A DNA stretch of 64,000 bases from Neoarius graeffei (lineage: Eukaryota > Chordata > Actinopteri > Siluriformes > Ariidae). The position numbers were made by a program, and so were the translations under genes. The stretch is taken from the NCBI RefSeq assembly GCF_027579695.1, contig NC_083589.1, positions 38,596,835 to 38,660,834 of the forward strand, written 5' to 3'. Positions 47,338-59,900 of this stretch are shown here, piece after piece (within the stretch, counting starts at the first letter, position 1; each line of letters starts with the position of its first letter). The notes below the pieces were generated by a model. It saw only the letters and a list, made by a program, of their open reading frames with translations. It searched no databases and was not told the origin of the DNA.

Positions 47338-47640
47338 GTACCTTAAATGAAGATCTGTTGATATTAAAGCAGATCAGATGTGGATGGCCTCCGCTTGTGG
47401 TCTTTACACAGGAGGAGAGAAAAAGAAAGCTTCCGGTCTCGGCGTTCTTCCGAAAAAAGAAAGAGAAAAAAACGGGGAAAAAAAACGGAAAAAGGAAAGC
47501 GAAAGTGAAAAGTACAAAAATGTAAGCGACAGTACAATAAAAATGAAGAGGATACTGGAAATTTATTTGTAGAAAAAAAGTAAAAAAAGGATTAGTAATT
47601 AATGCCGGCACTCGCGGGAAAAAAGGACTCGGCGTGAACA

Positions 47641-48720
47641 ACTCAGGAAGCCACTTTTGTGTTCTGGGTTGCCATGTTGTCATCTATGTGGTTCCCACTG
47701 GTACCTGCCTTCCATCTGCTGTCGCTGTCTTTGAAACCCAGCTCTGCCAGAGAAATGTGTCAGCACAGATGAATGCACATCATATGTTTTACTATGATGT
47801 CAGACAGAAGCAGGCTTTTTTCCAGGTTCCAACAATGGCATTTGAGCCAGCCGAACTTGTCTCCACATCTGTGTTAACAGCGATGATTCATCATACCCTG
47901 TTGCCATGTCTCCCATAGCTTGAAGTGCTGTCAGGTCAAACAGGTCATTGCATTTCTGTTTGAAGGCATTATTTCCTTAAGGGCTACTAACAAGTGTGAC
48001 ACTGTATGAGTCATACAACTTACGGTACACTCACCTTTGTATTAGATGCTTTACAAACCAGTTTATCACCTCTGAATGGAGCATGACTTTAGACACAAAG
48101 TTTTATTAGATATAGCCTGCTTTTGTGCTTGCCATTGCGAGACTGTAAAGGAGTTTCTCTTTTTCTTCCTAGAAGGCTCTGTAGCTATATCGACTATTCA
48201 CTTCCCTCCTCGCTGTGGCTGCACAGTGCCAGGGTTAGAGTTAACCCTTGGTGATGAATGAACTGTAGTATGTTCAGTATAGCATTGTCATGGTATATTG
48301 TTTTATTAGACAGTTTGAGTTTAACTCAAGTTTATGTGGATTTTTATAATGGTAATTCATATGGTGCTGCTTAACAAAAGAGTAACTCAAATGTGATAAG
48401 TCAGTAGATATGAGTAAATATGACAGCTTACATCTGCATAATTTTCACCTTATGTTAGGTCATAAGGTCAAACTAGAATTCAGCTCTAGAACTCTTTTCT
48501 TCATTTCCATCAGAGGTAAACTGTATTGATTATTGTGTCACTGCCACTGGGAGGTTGTAGTGATTGTCAGTTGTATGGTGACCATAGGATACTGGGTTTC
48601 TGTGGTTTACAATCTGGAAGTAAACTTTGGTCTCCATTGCTTTGGTAGTTCACTGTTTTGTGAAGTTTGGTTGCATTGGGGTTTATGAGGATTTCTTCCT
48701 TCCACTGGTGTTCATTCAAG
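47641..48720. other. Anonymous non-coding stretch
   Basis: No recognised element or exon series. Confidence 0.35.
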
Positions 48721-48729
48721 AGAAACATC

Positions 48730-49055
48730 TAGATGTATCAAGATCATAAGTTTGAATCCCTTAGCAGTCCATAGCCAGGAGTCCAAGAATAAAATTGGCC
48801 ATGTTCTCAGGGCGGGAGGGGTGGCATACTCTCTCCACCATACAATCACAGTCCCACTAGCCAATCATGGGCATCTGAGAGTTCATGCATGTGGAAGAGG
48901 GTGGATATCCTCTGAGTGTGTTATACTGCCCCATGATGCAGCATGATCTGCAGTTCAAAAAGATGTGGTTTAGCTGGCTTCACGTGTCTTGGAGGAAGTG
49001 TGTGATAGCCTATAGCCTTGGTAGCTGTCATATGATAGGAGAGACCTAACTGGTA
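48730..49055 (+). repeat. Interspersed teleost repeat
   Basis: Contains TTCATGCATGTGGAAGAGGG and GGCTTCACGTGTCTTGGAGG, phrases I recognise from dispersed fish repeats. Non-coding; class unknown. Confidence 0.5.
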
Positions 49056-49368
49056 AGTATGAATTGGTCAAGATTAATTATGGAGACAATCGGGGGGGGG
49101 ACAAAAAAATATGAGATCTGGATATGGCATATTGTGAGTCATAAAAAAACAGAATTTAATGACATTCATGAACTGAGATTTGTAATGAGTTTGTATTGCA
49201 AGCTTCAATATGATTTTCTTTCTTTCTATGGGTCTGTCTTTATTTCTTTCCTTATTACTAAAAAATTTGACATTAACATACCCTCATGTTGTTGCACATT
49301 CTACAACATATACTTACAGAATCTGGACATGCAGAGAACTGCTGTGAAATGAAAGGAACAGAAGCACT

Positions 49369-49420
49369 TCAAACTAGGAATTATGTTTTGCCTGCAGGCA
49401 AAACATAATTCCTAGTTTGA
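49369..49420. repeat. Perfect 52-bp palindrome
   Basis: Two 26-bp arms with no spacer and no mismatch, centred on CTGCAG (49392-49397). Pairing stops exactly at both outer ends. Confidence 0.95.
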
Positions 49421-49659
49421 CATTTTAAACATGATCACTGAAAGCATACCTGAAAGCAAAGTATATGCAAGCATGGAACTGTTGAGGTGGTATAATTGCT
49501 CAAAGATTATGAAATATGACTCCCTATAAAGCAAAGTCAGAATTTCAGAAGATGGCTTTTACAAGTTTTTGTAACCTAATTTGCCCTTTGATCTATCCAT
49601 CCACTTCTGAAAGATCTCTTTGCTGGTTAAATTCATAACCTTGTTATGCTGTTGTCTGA

Positions 49660-50125
49660 CCGGAGTGGTACCCGATGAGGTCTTCTGCTGTTATAGCCTA
49701 TCTTCGTCAATGTTTGATGTGTTCTGCATTCTGCAATGATTTACTGTTCACTGTGATTGTAAAGAGTGATTATTTGAGTTATCATAGCCTTCCTGTCAGC
49801 TCAAACCAATCTGGCCATTCTCATCAACAAGGCATGTCCACCTGCAGAACAGCCACTCATTTGATGTTTTTTGTTTTTTTGTACCATTCTGTGTGAACTC
49901 AAAAGATTATTCTGTGTGAAGATCAGCAACTTCTGAAATACTCAACCCAGGCAGTCTGGCACTATTAAACATGCCATGAGTAAAGTCACTGAGATCATAA
50001 TTTTTTTCCCAATCTGATGTTGGACTGGAATGCTATCTGAAGCTCTTGACCTGTATCTGAATGGTTTTATGTATTGTGCTACTGCCACATGACTGACTGA
50101 TTAGATGACTACATGAATGTGCAGT
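49660..50125 (+). repeat. Interspersed teleost repeat R2, copy 3
   Basis: Same family and orientation as 12936-13345 and 22040-22590, ending GTGCAGTTGTATGTAGTAAT just before a Tc1 insertion that uses its TA. Confidence 0.7.
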
Positions 50126-50449
50126 TGTATGTAGTAATGTACAACCCCGATTCCAAAAAAGTTGGGACAAAGTACAAATTGTAAATAAAAACGGAATGCA
50201 ATAATTTACAAATCTCAAAAACTGATATTGTATTCACAATAGAACATAGACAACATATTAAATGTAGAAAGTGAGACATTTTGAAATTTCATGCCAAATA
50301 TTGGCTAATTTGAAATTTCATGACAGCAACACATCTCAAAAAACTTGGGACAGGGGCAATAAGAGGCTGGAAAAGTTAAAGGTACAAAAAAGGAACAGCT
50401 GGAGGACCAAATTGCAACTCATTAGGTCAATTGGCAATAGGTCATTAAC

Positions 50450-51723
50450 ATGACTGGGCATAAAAAGAGCATCTTGGAGTGGCAGCGGCTCTCAGAAGTA
50501 AAGATGGGAAGAGGATCACCAATCCCCCTAATTCTGCGCCGACAAATAGTGGAGCAATATCAGAAAGGAGTTCGACGGTGTAAAATTGCAAAGAGTTTGA
50601 ACATACTATCATCATCTACAGTGCATAATATCATCAAAAGATTCAGAGAATCTGGAAGAATCTCTGTGCGTAAGGGTCAAGGCCGGAAAACCATACTGGG
50701 TGCCCATGATCTTCAGGCCCTTAGATGGCACTGCATCACATACAGGCGTGCTTCTGTATTGGAAATCACAAAATGGGCTCAGGAATAAGCCCTGTGATGA
50801 CCTGGCGACTTGTCCAGGGTGTACCCCGCCTTTCGCCTGTAGCCAGCTGGGATAGGCTCCAGCTTGCCTGCGAGCCTGTAGAACAGGATAAAGCGGCTAG
50901 AGATAATGAGATGAGATGAGATGAGATGAGATGAGATGAGATGAGATGAGATGAGATGAGATGAGATGAGGCTCAGGAATATTTCCAGAGAACATTATCT
51001 GTGAACACAATTCACCGTGCCATCCACCGTTGCCAGCTAAAACTCTATAGTTCAAAGAAGAAGCCGTATCTAAACATGATCCAGAAGTGCAGGCGTCTTC
51101 TCTGGGCCAAGGCTCATTTAAAATGGACTGTGGCAAAGTGGAAAACTGTTCTGTGGTCAGACAAATCAAAATTTGAAGTTCTTTATGGAAATCAGGGACG
51201 CCGTGTCATTCGGACTAAAGAGGAGAAGGACGACCCAAGTTGTTATCAGCGCTCAGTTCAGAAGCCTGCATCTCTGATGCTATGGGGTTGCATTAGTGCG
51301 TGTGGCATGGGCAGCTTACACATCTGGAAAGACACCATCTATGCTGAAAGGTATATCCAGGTTCTAGAGCAACATATGCTCCCATCCAGACGACATCTCT
51401 TTCAGGGAAGACCTTGCATTTTCCAACATGACAATGCCAAACCACATACTGCATCAATTACAGCATCATGGCTGTGTAGAAGAAGGGTCCGGGTACTGAA
51501 CTGGCCAGCCTGCAGTCCAGATCTTTCACCCATAGAAAACATTTGGCGCATCATAAAACGGAAGATACGACAAAAAAGACCTAAGACAGCTGAGCAACTA
51601 GAATCCTACATTAGACAAGAATGAGTTAACATTCCTATCCCTAAACTTGAGCAACTTGTCTCCTCAGTCCCCAGACGTTTACAGACTGTTGTAAAGAGAA
51701 AAGGGGATGTCTCACAGTGGTAA
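50450..51723 (+). pseudogene. Tc1 transposase, subfamily B copy 3, split by a SINE
   Basis: Least damaged of the three copies. Frame 50450-50787 reads PLILRRQIVEQYQKGVRRC and on through the DNA-binding region. After the SINE it resumes in register with WSDKSKFEV (the acidic residue after D is K), [34 protein letters not shown] and [14 protein letters not shown]. One TGG-to-TGA stop lies at about 51623, some 33 codons before the natural end. Confidence 0.88.
50788..50969 (+). mobile_element. 5'-truncated V-SINE-type SINE with an expanded (ATGAG)n tail
   Basis: Target duplication GGCTCAGGAATA at 50776-50787 and 50970-50981. About 118 bp of SINE 3' end followed by a tail of roughly 13 ATGAG units, longer than in any other copy here. 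Confidence 0.9.
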
Positions 51724-51942
51724 ACATGGCCTTGTCCCAACTTTTTTGAGATGTGTTGTTGTCATGAAATTTAAAATCACCTAATTTTTCTCTTTAAATG
51801 ATACATTTTCTCAGTTTAAACATTTGATATGTCATCTATGTTCTATTCTGAATAAAATATGGAATTTTGAAACTTCCACATCATTGCATTCCGTTTTTAT
51901 TTACAATTTGTACTTTGTCCCAACTTTTTGGAATCGGGGTTG

Positions 51943-52228
51943 TAATGCTGAGAAATTATCCAACTGGTCATAGGTGTGTAAAGGGTTAAATCTAAATGAG
52001 GTACAAGTATTTGAAATTTGATTAGCTTCTTATATGAATATGATTATGAGGTCTTCTGATTTAAAAAAAAAATCATATCATGTCAATAATTTCCTATTTC
52101 AATAGTAAGGGTTCGGGCTTTGAAACCTGTGCAAGGGGAGAAATAATCACACTCTCGGATTAAATAATTGTGCTTTCAATTTTGGCCAGCAAATAGAAGT
52201 CACAGTTGGCAGTCAACATGTGAAGCAC
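51943..52228. other. Spacer between Tc1 element and receptor gene 3' end
   Basis: No gene seen. Just beyond the candidate polyadenylation site. Confidence 0.35.
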
Positions 52229-52234
52229 TTTATT
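52229..52234 (-). terminator. Candidate polyadenylation signal of the IL-17 receptor-like gene
   Basis: AATAAA on the minus strand, about 590 bp after the stop codon. Closer alternatives are AATAAA at 52504-52509 and 52481-52486. Only transcript data can say which is used. The interval 52235-52818 would then be 3' UTR; I see no other gene in it. Confidence 0.4.
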
Positions 52235-52818
52235 GAGAACTTCCACATATGAAATGGCAGTGTTCGAAAGATTTAAATATGACCTGCAGCACATCAATGT
52301 CAATATAACAGTGACATTTAACAGAAACAAGTAAAAAAATAAGTCTATCTCACAATTATATAAACCACACATATCACATAAATAAATATATTCTGCTCTT
52401 TGACACAAAAGCAGAAATATATGCAACAGTCTTTGAAAAGTTTTGAAGGTTTGAAGACTTAAAGTTGGATCATGTCATATTTTATTTTGCTCTGAAGTCT
52501 GTTTTTATTTTACAGAAAAGTGTTAACATGTACTTGATATGTTTTCTATAATAGTGTATTTCACTCTTACTTAAATTATGTATTAAGAGAGAAATAAAGT
52601 GCAACATGGTCATTCAGAATAACAGTCCACATCAGAATACATGAACAATGACAATAAACATACACATTAATCTCTGTGGTATGTTTTTAAGCCTGGGGTA
52701 TGGGTTGGGTTCGTTTTGTTTTTTTAACCTTTCCATGTTTTCCCATTTTGACCCCAATACAGAAATATGCAAAGCAAAATGAAAAAACGGCGAACTCCAT
52801 CTTGAGCCATCTCCTGAG

Positions 52819-52973
52819 CTACACTTCTAAGAGGTCTATGAAGCCATTCAGTAGATTGGACCTCTCAGAGTCTTGCAACTGAGATCTTTCTGAGCTATTT
52901 CCATCATCAAGCGCTGTTGTGGGCATCAGTTCAGTTTTTGAGTTCACCTCCTTAGTCATTGGAGAGAATAAGG
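52819..52973 (-). CDS. IL-17 receptor-like gene, terminal coding exon 16
   Basis: The exon has a TATTTCAG acceptor and encodes ALFSPMTKEVNSKTELM, then a Ser/Glu/Asp-rich tail ending LLNGFIDLLEV and a TAG stop. There is no SEFIR domain. The tail contains SxxL and acidic-serine stretches but no motif I can name. Confidence 0.78.
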
Positions 52974-55900
52974 CTGAAATACATATGATATGATATGCTT
53001 TAGAGGGAAAATCATGTCTACGGTCAGATGTTAGCATAGTTCATTGAATTACAATTTTAATTGTGCATACTACTTTGTGTTCATTTTTGATCAATCATTC
53101 GTCATGTTTCCATTAACCTGCTTAATGTGCAAGTTGCAACTGCAAACTAAAAAACAAGTAATGGACAATTCAATATAGCGATATTTCGCAAAACTGAAGT
53201 AGAAATACAATTTTTGCATGACATGACAAGAAGAGCAAATGGAAACACTACTTTTCTGAAAAAAGAGTGCTTTGTATGCACTATCATGAGAGGAGAAGCT
53301 ATCGCGACAAGAGGTAACCCAGGTTTAATCACATAACGTCACTCAGTGGAAACATAGACCATTCGCAATTGTTTTGTCGAACTTTTTAAAATATAGCTTC
53401 TATGTTTATCTAGCTGTTGATGATGGCATCTTGTGCAACAATTCATGCTTGAGAACAAGCTAATTTACAATATATTCACTACTTTCTCATCCGTGCTCTG
53501 TGGTAAGTGTTTGCCTTCCACTACCACCTCTTCCTCTTTAACTGTTCCTCTTTGACGCAGTTTATACCTCAACTATTATCTAAAGGTGTGGAACACACTA
53601 CCCAATCATTTATTAGCAACTGCATGTGAGCTGAATGTGTTGAATATACTTAAACCCTGACACAGATACAGTACGGGCTTAGTAATGCACATATAAGAAA
53701 ACACATTTTTTCTCACCTGTGTGTGGTCCTGGTAAGCATACAATGCCCCGAGCCTTTATTGTCCTTTTGATGCAGTAACCTGAATCCAGTTAAAATGAGC
53801 ATAATGTTAGTTAATACAGTAGAGTATAATGTTCAATTTTTTTTCTTAATTTTTGCCTTACGTAGTCAAAGTATGTGTTCCAAATCAGAGGTATTATAAC
53901 AGGCCTATCTGACTATATTAAACATATGAAGAATAGATATCTCATCTCATCTCATTATCTCTAGCCGCTTTTTCCTGTTCTACAGGGTCGCAGGCAAGCT
54001 GGAGCCTATCCCAGCTGACTACGGGCGAAAGGCGGGGTACACCCTGGACAAGTCGCCAGGTCATCATCACAGGGCTGACACATAGACACAGACAACCATT
54101 CACACTCACATTCACACCTACGGTCAATTTAGAGTCACCAGTTAACCTAACCTGCATGTCTTTGGACTGTGGGGGAAACCGGAGCACCCGGAGGAAACCC
54201 ACGCGGACACGGGGAGAACATGCAAACTCCGCATAGAAAGGCCCTCGCCGGCCACGGGGCTCGAACCTGGACCTTCTTTCTGTGAGGCAACAGCGCTAAC
54301 CACTACACCACCGTGCCGCCCAAGAATAGATATGTAATTTCAATAGACATATGTTTGTATTTTAAAAATACTGAAAATACTTGATTTCATGAAATGGCAT
54401 GGAATCATTACTGGCATGAAATGATTCCATGAGGACAACACTTGAATTGTTGATTTTTTTTTCATAAAGTGCCATTTTTGACTGAAAATTTTCAGCGGCC
54501 AAAATTTCAATACATTCCTAATACGTATAATTTGCTTGCGTTGATTATACATTAAGCACACACGGACAGATTTTAGCTCATGTTAATTAACTCAAAACAT
54601 TTCTACATGAATTCTACTTTTACACTGAGAGAAAGCTAGGCTGGGCGGCAAGGTGGTGCAGTGGTTAGTGCTGTCGCCTCACAGCAAGAAGGTCCTGGGT
54701 TCGAGCCCCGTGGCCGGCGAGGGCCTTTCTGTGCAGAGTTTGCATGTTCTCCCCGTGTCCGCGTGGGTTTCCTCCGGGTGCTCCGGTTTCCCCCACAGTC
54801 CAAAGACATGCAGGTTAGGTTAACTGGTGACTCTAAATTGACTGTAGGTGTGAGTGTGAATGGTTGTCTGTGTCTATGTGTCAGCCCTGTGATGATGACC
54901 TGGCGACTTGTCCAGGGTGTACCCCGCCTTTCGCCCGTAGTCAGCTGGGATAGGCTCCAACTTGCCTGCGACCCTGTAGAACAGGATAAAGCGGCTAGAG
55001 ATAATGAGATGAGATGAGAAAGCTAGGCTGCTGTATCAGTGTGATCCTTCAAATGGGATAATTTATGAAGATTGAAGGTCTGGTGACATGATTTTAGTGG
55101 ATTCTGGAGCATGAATTCAGGTTCAAAAGCTAAAAAAAAATCCACTCTATGGCTAGAAATTCTCTGCAGGACTGAAGACTTCTAAAAAGTCAACATCTGC
55201 TGTTTGTGAATGGCTCATGAATAACGCTATTGATTTCAAACATCTGACAGATTAAGGGGGAAAGTAAATGGTAACAATGCACTGACTGACTTGTTTTCAT
55301 TAAAACATTTTGGCTGGATGTTTAATAAGTGTTGAAATATTTTTATTATTTATTATTCATCATACATTTATGATGTCAGCTAGCAAGCTTGATGTTAGTT
55401 TCCAAGTTGAATGCTAGCTAGCAGGTAGAGCTGCGATTATTAGGGTTAAAATATTACAGCAAGCTAACATTCACAGTATAGTCCAATGAAATTAATGTTG
55501 AAAATAAAAATACTGATATCCACAATTTCATAACAGTGCTTCTGTCTTTGCACTGCTGTATCACACAAGTATAGACATATCCAACCTACCAATCATCACA
55601 GTGGTTATCACACCAGCAGCAACAGCTACAGCTGTAAATAGTGTTATCGCTGGGACAATGAAATACATGAGCTGCCATTTACTGTCACTGTCTGTGGGCT
55701 TGGAGGAAGAAAGTGCTGCAGGACAAAAAGAGAAATGTATGTTCACATGCATATCATAATTCACATACACTTCTCAATAATCTTTTGCCTATTTTAGGAA
55801 GGAAGTAAATCCAACAAAAAAGACTTATTGTGTGCTTATTGTGTGAGCGCGTTTGGAGGAAGGTTCTGTAACATATTTGCCTTGGGGTTTCTAGGTGGCC

Positions 55901-56945
55901 TTTTATTAGACCTTGTACACATGCCAAGGCAATCTCAAATGTCAGCGTGTTGTTGGACATGTTTGGTCTTATTCAGTGATTCTGTACTGATTACTACCCA
56001 AAATTCCCAGATACTGTTATAAATGTGCTAGCAGTGCTAAGCCCCTGTCTTTCAAAGAGAAAAAAGGCATCACTATAAGGTGTCATTTTTGGCACCATTA
56101 GATTATTTACTGTTAACAAATGTCTTAAGAGGACAGCATGATGGCGTGACAGGGTACGTTGCCACCTCGCAGCTCTAGGGTCTGTGTAAAATTTCGCATG
56201 TTCTTCCCATGTCTGTATGAGTTTCTTCCAGGCTCTTCAGTTTCCTCCCACCTCTCTAGTGCTAGTAGTTGGACTAGGAATGCTAAATAGCCTCTATGTG
56301 TGAATGAGTGTGAAAATGTGTATGCATGGTGCCCTTGGATACACTGGAGTCTCAGGGTGTGTTCCCACCTCATGCCCAGTGTTCCTGAAACACTGCAAGC
56401 CTGACCAGGATAAAGTAGTTACTGTACTTTATGAATAAAATGAATGAATGAATGAATAATTTGCACTTTTGTGGAAACAAGCACAACTGCACCATCAATG
56501 GTTGTAAGAAAAATACATAGAATGGTATATGAATAAACAAGGCTTGGGCTATTAAAAGGGCGTTCTTCTAATATCAGTGATAAGACATTGTGATATAATG
56601 TATTGCTCAACCCTAATAGTTTTATTGTCAATTTAGTGGTAGACATTAGCCTTCCCATCTAATATCATGACTAGCCATCACTGCTTCAGTTTCATGAACT
56701 CTAAATTAGGATGCTTTCTGAACAATGTAAAAATGTAAAAAATAAATAATAATTTAAAAAGTGTAACATCATTCCATTCATTCATGAAATAATTTGTTGT
56801 AATTCATGTGAGGCTTTTAGGTTTTATTTATATAAAGATTTTTTTAAATAGGTAAATCTCAGGAAGAGAACTTACGGCATGAGGGGTGGCAATAGAGAGT
56901 GGTGACTCCATATTTTACATCCACACGCTTTGCCTGGGAGAAACA

Positions 56946-56990
<45 letters not shown>

Positions 56991-59900
56991 GTGCCAACAT
57001 TTATGAATTAACGCTGTGAAATGACACAAAAGCACTACTTGAAATTTCATTTTATTTACCTTGATGCAGAGACCTGATGTACAAAGATCCATAGTCAGAT
57101 TTGGCCGGATGTGTTTAAATTTCTCCTGTAGAAGCAGAAAATACAGGTAGAACATACCTTATGAGTGCTTTGCTTTGTTTTTCATTCAAAAACAAGAACC
57201 GCTCCAAACGGGAACCAGTGGAATGTCTGGGGTTCAAGTTTCAGTTCAAATTCAACCAATTTGCGAGAAAAAAAAAAACCCCACCTAGATATCTATAAGT
57301 ACATGTTGGTAGTTATCTTACAAAGATACCAAAAAACCGACAAGCTCTTTATACCTGAATTGTTGGCCAGTTAAAGAAAAGCACGTCTCCATGTTTATGG
57401 TGCTAAAAAGTGTCATTATTGCACCTCTACCATTTCAGAAGCTTTCCATATCTTGTTTTTAAAGATGTTCTCCATGATAATCAATGGATGGGATCTTTGA
57501 CTGGTGAACTGTACATTCTTGCCTGATGACTCATTAGGTGCATATATTTTAAATGTTGTAAAAGTTAGTTACTATCAGTATGCAAGTGGTCCCAACTTGG
57601 TGAATTGCTTTTCCAACATATTGAATGTTCCCATTTGAAAATCTCACAATGCTGTCATGTATGTAGACTTTTTTTTTCTAAAAGGAGTTTCTTACCTGTT
57701 TGACACAAAAATCATATTTATCATGTCATAATACTTTCACAATCCTGTGTTTATGGTATTGTGAATGATTTTAGATGTCGTCATGTTGTTTGGTAGCTGC
57801 AATAAAATAAATAGTTTTCTTGTACTGTCTTAACACTATAACACTTATTGTAGCACTACTGTTTAGGGGCAAAATGTATTAGCTTACTTATTATTAGTGT
57901 GATACATTTATCAGGTTTCAAGCGATAAGTAACTTTTGACTATCAAACCTTTTGAAAGTGAAGTTTATGTATACAGTTTTCAACAAACATCTTTTGTATA
58001 CAGAAAATAAATACACCATCTGTAGTCCAATTTGATCCTACATCTACAATTTATAGGATATTTTCATCCACTTCAGTTGCACATGATTTTATATGTAGTA
58101 TAACTAATGGGGAAGTCAAACTCTCACAGTTACCAGAGGACTAGCCCCCTACTGTAACCCTAGCTGTATAGGCGAGAGGCCGAGGGCTATCGAAACGGAG
58201 GTCGGCGCTGCACCCATACCCCTTAAAGAGTTGGTTAGTACTGGGACGGGAGACTGCCTGGGAAGACCAGATTCTGGCGTGAGAGGGACTTTGACTTTTG
58301 ACATGTCTAACAAGTTTGCAAACTTTCAAAACTTCCCTACCATGACCTATAGATCTAACACACATGTAAAATATCTGTAGTTGATATTGTTGCTGTAGGG
58401 CTCGTTAAAGCTGAACAGGCCATTATCTCCATTTAAGTTGGACTCACCACATCAACTATGGTGGTTTGTGTGTCCTCACATCCTGAGGCCCCAGTCTTGG
58501 AACATACACTCAAAGAGAAGCTTGTTTTGACCCGGGATGTCACAAGCAGCTGTGGCTGGTCCTTTTCAGTAGAAACTCCTAGGTTCCAGGCTAAAAGAGA
58601 CAGAACAAAATAATGAAGTGTGCTTAGTTACACAATATTTATACAGACTTATCTGGAGCTAGCAAACCTAAGCAAGCATAACATAAACATGTAACATTAA
58701 AGGAATAGCTTGGCCAAAGATGGAATTTACAGTATTGTCGCATACCCAGAATAAGTGAAATAATGTAATTACATCATCTGAGACAGCCAACATTTATTTC
58801 CTTATTTGATTTCTTTATTTTTGTTTAATTATTACTAGTTTTAAAAAAAAATCATACCTATGAAGCTAATACAGCTCAATTATCCATACAGAGCTTGAAG
58901 GCAAAACCATAAACCTGGAATTAATAATATAATTCCATTTTTAATAAATTTGAAAATTATACTGGCTCATCCACCTGGGTTTTTTCTGGGTTCTCCAGTT
59001 TCCTCCCCCACCTCCAAAAAACACGCCACTAAACAGTTTGGATAATATAAATTGGTGTGAATGAGTTTGTAAATGTGATGTGTTTGGGTCCACCACAACT
59101 CTGACCAGGATAAAGTGCTGACCAGTCACTGAAGATGAATGTTTGTTTATTTGTGAGATTATGTATCTTAATTTTATTTTAAACATTTGGGCCTGAGAAT
59201 GATTTTAGGATGTAATCCATTACTTTTAAGATCCGTAAAAATTAAAATAAAAATCTAACTTTGGACAATAAGTACATCTCTTAGTGAGTTACATATTGGA
59301 TCATTGGAAAAATGTAAATTAGATTTTCCACCAGGTCATTTGTCTACAGTACTAATGCATCAAAAAATGTTTTATTTCAAATGCCAAGAATGAGGTGATA
59401 AAGTGCATTATATGAAAGCGTATCATCCCCCAGTCTCAGTTACGACGGACACTCCTATTCCACACTTTAGTGTTTTCCAGCTTTTTAACAGACTTAAAAA
59501 GTCCTTCAAAACTTTTCATATCTGTTAATTTATCAAAAATTGAGAGCAGGGAAATCTCTAAATAGAAACAGAAAGTGCAATCGAAACAGTTCTAGGAAAT
59601 CTCTAGGAAACACTGCCGTTCAAAAAAGCACTGTTGACTGAGATGTTTTTTGGGGGTTTTTTTCTCCCAAAATACATAACATCCGCAAAGTTCCAGCCAT
59701 GTCATGAATTTGCTTTCAGTAAAAATGGAAGTTTGATAATATTGGAACTTGCATGCACAAGTTAGTATATGAATGAACAGAAGTCAGTTACCTGGGAAAT
59801 TCCCATCCGAAAACGGGCACTTTATCCATGTCCCGGTCTCTGTGATGAACTAAAAGGTAAAATACATCAAAGCACACATTGTTTGAGAATTGAATAGAAG

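Larger units (their letters stand above)
42188..47640 (-). mobile_element. L2-type LINE, almost complete
   Basis: In minus-strand order: an untranslated leader (to 47338), ORF1 (47337-46408), ORF2 endonuclease and reverse transcriptase (46311-43334), and a ~1.1-kb 3' UTR ending GCTATACAAATAAACTTGAT. ORF2 has one in-frame stop and one frameshift; ORF1 is intact. The 5' boundary is approximate. No target duplication was confirmed. Confidence 0.88.
50142..51942 (+). mobile_element. Tc1-like element, subfamily B copy 3
   Basis: TIRs CAACCCCGATTCCAAAAAAG and inverted form, TA at 50140-50141 and 51943-51944. Contains a truncated SINE. Confidence 0.92.

Noticed and set aside
47291..47683. 130-residue minus-strand frame before LINE ORF1
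   Set aside because: Phe/Pro-rich low-complexity leader sequence; most likely the LINE 5' UTR.
58231..58270. Functional 5S rRNA gene
   Set aside because: Only the 3' third is 5S-like, the A-box half is missing and substitutions are present.
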